A stretch of 33,289 bases of DNA, from assembly GCA_964529265.1 (NCBI GenBank), contig CAZGVW010000227.1, positions 1-33,289 of the forward strand, in the 5' to 3' direction. Numbering within the stretch: the stretch's first letter is position 1; each line of letters starts with the position of its first letter. The notes beneath the pieces were generated by a model. That model searched no databases and was not told where the DNA came from. It saw only the letters and a list, made by a program, of their open reading frames with translations. Of the stretch, positions 29,822 through 33,289 are shown piece after piece. Origin of the DNA: CAZGVW01 sp964529265 (GTDB lineage Bacteria > Planctomycetota > Phycisphaerae > Phycisphaerales > UBA1924). Position numbers and translations under genes: made by a program.

Positions 29822-31879
29822 ATGGCTGACGAGACACAGGGGCCGAAGACGGTGGCAAACAGCGCGGCGCCTGCGCCGGAGCAGTCGGCGCGGCGCGAAG
29901 ACGGCGCGCAACGGAAACTCGAAGACGCCGCCGCGGACGCGGCCCTGCGCCTTGCGATGAACAGTGTGGTCGGGGGGGCCGCAGGAGCGGGGGCGCCGGG
30001 GTTGCCCGGGCCGCCCGCGCGTCCAGTCGCGACGCCGAATCCGGCGGCGCCGGCGCCGCCGCCGGCTGTCCCTTCGGGCGCCACACCCTTCGCCGGTTCG
30101 CAGACCGCGCCTCGCGCGCAGGGAAGCGAGACTCCCGCGGCGGGAGATTCAGCATCGCCTTCGCCTGTGGCGCCGGCGAAGGACGGCGCTTCGCAGGGCG
30201 AGGCGACGTCATCTTCTTCGCCATCGTCCTCCGCGCCCCCACCACCACCGCCGCCACCGCCGGGGCCACCTCCGGGGCCACCTCCGGGGGCGCCGAAGGT
30301 CAGGAAGCGCCCGGAGGAGACGCCGAAGGAAGTGATCATGTCCGTGATCTTTTCCTTCGCGCTCGTGTTTGTCTTCACACGCTACGTCGTCGCGTCGTAC
30401 GTGATCCCGACGGGCTCCATGGCCCCGACGCTCATGGGCGCGCACATGCGCTTCTGGAGCGAGCAGACGGGGTTCAACTGGGCGGTGAACCCGTGGGAGT
30501 ACACGGATTTCTCGTCGCGCACTCCCCGGAAGGTCCAGCGCGGGCCCATCGACGTCGAGGATCCGTTTACGGGCCGCCCCATCCCCACGATGCAGCAGAC
30601 CAACGTGCCGCTGCGCATCGGCGACCGCATCTTCGTGCAGAAGTACCTTTATTCGCTCTTCGAGCCGGAGCGCTGGGACATCGTGGTGTTCAAGTTCCCG
30701 GGCGATGCGCGCGAGAACTACATCAAGCGCCTGGCCGCCCTTCCGGGGGAAGAGGTGTGGCTCGTCGATGGCGACGTGTTCACGCGCCGGCCCGCCTCGG
30801 AGGATGCAGCGGAGCGCGAGTGGAGCATCCGCCGCAAGCCCGATCGCGCGCAGGGCGATCTGTGGTGGACGCTCTATTCGAGTGAATACCGGCCGCTCAG
30901 CGAAACGATCGACGACCGTCCGTGGCGCGATCGCTGGATCGCCGATGGCTGGACCGGCGACCGGCGCGAGCACCGGTGGGAGAGCGCCGGGCCGGGGTTC
31001 ATCCGCTGGAACGCCGCGGTGCGGCCGATCGACGATTTTCTGCCCTACAACGATGTGCGCACGCAGCGCCAGCGCCCGCCGGACCGCTACCCGGTGTCCG
31101 ACTTGCGCCTGCGCGCGGATGTGACGCCGGAATCCGAGGGCCTGACCGCCCTCTGGACGATCGAAGCGCGAGATCACATCTTCCAGGCTGTCGTCGGCCC
31201 CTCATCCGCGGCCATCAGGATGCGCCCCCGATCCCGCCCCGCACATGGGGGTGACAATCAGTGGATCGAACTCGAGCGCGTCGAGACGTCGTTCCTCGCC
31301 CCGGGCCGGACGACTGGTGTGGAGTTCTGGCACGTCGATCAGGCGCTTTCGCTGTGGATCGACGGCGAGCGCATGTTGAGCGCCGAGTATGACTGGAGCG
31401 CGGAGGAGCGGCTGCGTCTTGCGCTGCGGCCGGAGACCCGCCGCGAATCGATCGACCGCATCGCGCTGAGCAGCCCCGGCATGTATCAACCGCCCGAGGT
31501 GTGGATGTCGTTCGAGGGCGGGCCGGTGACGCTGCGCCGCGTCGGGCTCGATCGCGACGTGCACTACCAGCCGTCGCGCATCCGCCTGAATCCCGTGCGG
31601 GGGCAGATCGAGCCGGGCCTCGGCACCACGCCGGATTCGACGATCGTGCTCGGGCCGGACGAGTTCTTCGTGCTGGGCGACAACAGCGGCGCCAGCGGCG
31701 ATTCGCGCGCGTGGTCCACGGTCGATCCCTGGGTGGGCCTGCACTTCGATGAGACGGCGGGCGTGGTGCACCGCGAACTGCTCATCGGCAAGGCGTTCTT
31801 CGTCTTCTTCCCCGCGCCGCACAAGAACCTCGGGCCGATTCCCGTGCCGGATTTCGGGCGGTTGAGATTATTGAGGTAG
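29822..31879 (+). CDS. lepB: Signal peptidase I with a large inserted lectin-like domain (copy 2), 685 aa
   Basis: This is a paralogue of the preceding gene, with an N-terminal Ala/Pro-rich tail of about 160 residues (PPPPPPPGPPPGPPPG near 140-155) that would be cytoplasmic. The membrane helix (171-191) is followed by IPTGSMAPTL with Ser199, RWDIVVFKFP, YIKRLAALPGE with Lys302, and EFFVLGDNSGASGDSRAW (614-631). The insert (about 320-585) includes VEFWHVDQALSLWIDGERML and GPVTLRRVGLDRD, aligning with the first copy (HVF/HIF, GP-x2-R-MRP, EFWH-DQ-L-L-I-G, YDW). All catalytic residues are present in both. ATG 29822 is chosen on TATGGT 8 nt upstream; a GTG two codons earlier is in frame. Confidence 0.92.
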   Translation: MADETQGPKTVANSAAPAPEQSARREDGAQRKLEDAAADAALRLAMNSVVGGAAGAGAPGLPGPPARPVATPNPAAPAPPPAVPSGATPFAGSQTAPRAQGSETPAAGDSASPSPVAPAKDGASQGEATSSSSPSSSAPPPPPPPPPGPPPGPPPGAPKVRKRPEETPKEVIMSVIFSFALVFVFTRYVVASYVIPTGSMAPTLMGAHMRFWSEQTGFNWAVNPWEYTDFSSRTPRKVQRGPIDVEDPFTGRPIPTMQQTNVPLRIGDRIFVQKYLYSLFEPERWDIVVFKFPGDARENYIKRLAALPGEEVWLVDGDVFTRRPASEDAAEREWSIRRKPDRAQGDLWWTLYSSEYRPLSETIDDRPWRDRWIADGWTGDRREHRWESAGPGFIRWNAAVRPIDDFLPYNDVRTQRQRPPDRYPVSDLRLRADVTPESEGLTALWTIEARDHIFQAVVGPSSAAIRMRPRSRPAHGGDNQWIELERVETSFLAPGRTTGVEFWHVDQALSLWIDGERMLSAEYDWSAEERLRLALRPETRRESIDRIALSSPGMYQPPEVWMSFEGGPVTLRRVGLDRDVHYQPSRIRLNPVRGQIEPGLGTTPDSTIVLGPDEFFVLGDNSGASGDSRAWSTVDPWVGLHFDETAGVVHRELLIGKAFFVFFPAPHKNLGPIPVPDFGRLRLLR

Positions 31880-31887
31880 GCAATAGG
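31873..31887. repeat. Short reverse-strand relative of the heptamer repeat
   Basis: The minus strand reads CTATTGC CTACCTC, two units like those in the array at 11593. It overlaps the end of the second signal peptidase gene and the start of the gap. Confidence 0.35.
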
Positions 31888-32220
31888 GGGGAGACCCAGA
31901 GACATCCCCGTGGCAGCAAGGCGCGCGCACCAGTTGTGTGGACTGCAGGGCATAGACCGGGCTATGCTGAAGGTAACGTGAATTGGTTGACGCACATCGT
32001 GCTGCCCATCATCCTCCTTGTCGCCGGGGAGGCATTGAATGATGCGCGCCGCTGGGCCTTCGCAAGGCTGACTGAGGCTGTACTGACCCTTCAAAAAAAC
32101 CCAGAACCGGCTTGTGGATAACCGGTGGAAATGTGATTCTTTTGCCGACGCGGCCGGAGAAAGAGGCAGTTCTCAACGATCATGCCCTTGCCGCGTTTCT
32201 GTGAAGTGGTAAAGAACGCT
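31880..32220. other. 341-nt gap with an isolated DnaA-box-like site
   Basis: This lies between the signal peptidase genes and the convergent hisS. TGTGGATAA (32113-32121) is the complement of the DnaA box TTATCCACA, single and not clustered. The DNA is AT-richer than average. A short candidate gene (31978-32121) is listed separately. No RNA gene was recognised. Confidence 0.35.
31978..32121 (+). CDS. Candidate 47-aa membrane peptide
   Basis: From GTG 31978 the frame encodes VNWLTHIVLPIILLVAGEAL and then a charged helix (NDARRWAFARLTEAVLTLQK). TATGCT (31963-31968) ends 9 nt upstream, like the leaderless pattern. The hydrophobic segment is a plausible membrane helix. It may instead be the remnant of a longer gene, since the sequence stops at a TAA that coincides with the DnaA-box-like site. 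There is no homologue I recognise, so this is a low-confidence call. Confidence 0.25.
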   Translation: MNWLTHIVLPIILLVAGEALNDARRWAFARLTEAVLTLQKNPEPACG

Positions 32221-33289
32221 TCAGTTGCGGTGTGTAACCCGAGCCCCAAGTTCCGCTAACGGCACGCCCTCTTCCTGCTTCCCGCTGTCCAGGTCCTTCA
32301 GCGTCGCCGCTTCGGGCGATTCGATGATCGCCGCGAAGCGGGCGCGGAGGTCGCTCGCCTCCTTCAGGAGTTTTCCAATGTTGCGCGTGGCGCGGTAGGT
32401 GTGCCGCGCGTGCAGCGGGGGGATGTTCTGCGAAACGTTTCCGCGGCGGAGGTTCGCGACGAGCGGCAGCAGGAGTCGCTCGTTCTGCTCCCGCGCATCG
32501 TCGTCGCGCCCGCCGACGATGACGAACACGTCCGGCCGCGCGCCGATCTCATCGAGCAGCTGCGCATCCGACGGCATCAGCCCCTTGTCCTGAAGCACGA
32601 GCGAGAGCACCACGTCGCCCATCGCAAACCCCACGGCGGGAGTGGGGGGGCCGCCGAAGAGTTCAATGAGATTGTCATACCGCCCCCCGCCCGCGATCGC
32701 ACGCTCCTTGCCGCCGGCTTCGTGGACTTCGAAGACTGTGCCCGTGTAGTAGGCGAGGCCGCGGACGACTCTCAGGTCGAGATAGCCCCACTCAGCGGCG
32801 CCGATTGATTCGAGGCTCTGAGCAACTGGCTCGAGGATTGGGAGCGCCCGTACCAACTCCGGAGCCGACTTTGCGCTGCCCGCTGTGTCGAGCTTGCTCC
32901 GCTCAATCCGAATCCAGTTTGGGTCTGTCAGCGCCGCAATCACCAGTGGATTGATTCCGAGGTGCTTCCGTCGCTCCTCAAGAGCGTCATCGGTGAGCTT
33001 GTCATGAGCATCAACGAGCGCAAAGAGATCGTCGTGCTTCTCTTGAGGTACGCCAAGTGCGGAAGCCACTTCCGCGATCGCTCTTCGGTTGCTGATGTTG
33101 ATGCGAACGTCTTGAGGACTTAGCCCCACAGACCGCAACGCTTCCGCACAACACGCAATCACCTCCGCATCCGCCCGCGGCGAATCATCCCCGATCATGT
33201 CCACATTCCACTGCGTGAACTCCCGCAGCCTTCCCCTCTGCGGCCGCTCCGCGCGGAAGTAGTTCAGGATCGAGAACCACTTCACCGGC
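32221..33289 (-). CDS. hisS: Histidyl-tRNA synthetase, C-terminal part (5' end outside window)
   Basis: This class II aminoacyl-tRNA synthetase charges tRNA-His. The visible part starts inside motif 2 (KWFSILNYFRAERPQRGRLREFTQWNVDMIG), so about 100 N-terminal residues are missing. RGLAYYTGTVFEV is the histidine-binding HisA motif (usual form LDYYTG), and GGGRYDNLIELFGG follows. Motif 3 reads GFAMGDVVLSLVL, where most HisRS have a Glu-Arg pair (as in GFAMGLERL of E. coli). The C-terminal anticodon-binding domain (RPDVFVIVGGRDDDAREQ to the end) is present with a long charged tail. The GTG at 33285 is internal. It converges with the signal peptidase region. Confidence 0.93.
   Translation of the reverse strand, partial: PVKWFSILNYFRAERPQRGRLREFTQWNVDMIGDDSPRADAEVIACCAEALRSVGLSPQDVRINISNRRAIAEVASALGVPQEKHDDLFALVDAHDKLTDDALEERRKHLGINPLVIAALTDPNWIRIERSKLDTAGSAKSAPELVRALPILEPVAQSLESIGAAEWGYLDLRVVRGLAYYTGTVFEVHEAGGKERAIAGGGRYDNLIELFGGPPTPAVGFAMGDVVLSLVLQDKGLMPSDAQLLDEIGARPDVFVIVGGRDDDAREQNERLLLPLVANLRRGNVSQNIPPLHARHTYRATRNIGKLLKEASDLRARFAAIIESPEAATLKDLDSGKQEEGVPLAELGARVTHRN

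Noticed and set aside
1..33289. CRISPR arrays, IS elements, phage genes
   Set aside because: No regularly spaced repeats, transposase motifs or phage-type genes were seen.

Overview
The window is GC-rich, gene-dense bacterial chromosome. Family content and style point to a planctomycete, most likely of the Phycisphaerae type: very large signal peptidases I with an inserted domain, a PSP1/RicT protein with a long Gly/Arg tail, prepilin-like genes apart from any secretion machinery, small winged-helix proteins, and long Gly/Pro/Ala low-complexity stretches inside otherwise normal enzymes. This assignment is inference from family resemblance. No phage, transposase, CRISPR, tRNA or rRNA gene was seen. 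The window reads as core chromosome with some remodelling.

Layout. 1-1932: the 3' end of lipA (lipoyl synthase) and two tightly packed unknown genes. 2008-4414: a membrane-anchored SpoIIE/PP2C-type phosphatase, a cupin and a PPK2 polyphosphate kinase in one direction. 4667-8305: an OPT-family transporter, an alanine-rich lipoprotein and an HD-GYP protein. 8359-10275 (minus): a thioredoxin-like gene lacking its 3' third, and a trypsin-like protease gene split by a frameshift whose product carries two DnaJ-type CxxCxGxG motifs. 10480-14218: an ABC ATPase, a soluble histidine kinase, a Nudix hydrolase and parB, with two near-consensus parS palindromes inside the kinase and Nudix genes. 14517-18311: a small coiled-coil/winged-helix protein, an MFS transporter, a small lipoprotein, a long non-coding gap with competing inverted repeats, and cysE. 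18335-20722 (minus): two tandem secreted paralogues, one fused to a thioredoxin domain. 21100-24524: a four-gene pseudopilin cassette. 24574-26267: a nuclease-like unknown and three tiny membrane or secreted proteins. 26476-31879: RicT-like protein and two tandem giant signal peptidases. 32221-33289 (minus): the 3' part of hisS.

Two patterns run across the window. First, at least eight genes that probably start transcription units have a TAnnnT hexamer only 6-9 nt upstream of the start codon and no Shine-Dalgarno sequence. This would put the transcription start at or next to the start codon, giving leaderless mRNAs, while operon-internal genes have clear Shine-Dalgarno sequences. I used this pattern to choose several starts. 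Second, short dispersed repeats sit between genes: a GGCTC/GAGCC palindrome family, a heptameric CTATTSC tandem repeat, and a G-rich in-frame Gly module shared exactly by two unrelated genes.

The strongest items for follow-up are the leaderless-promoter rule, the parS pair beside parB, the tandem signal peptidases with an inserted lectin-like domain, the thioredoxin/WLWNNML paralogue pair, and the frameshifted protease with DnaJ-type zinc motifs.
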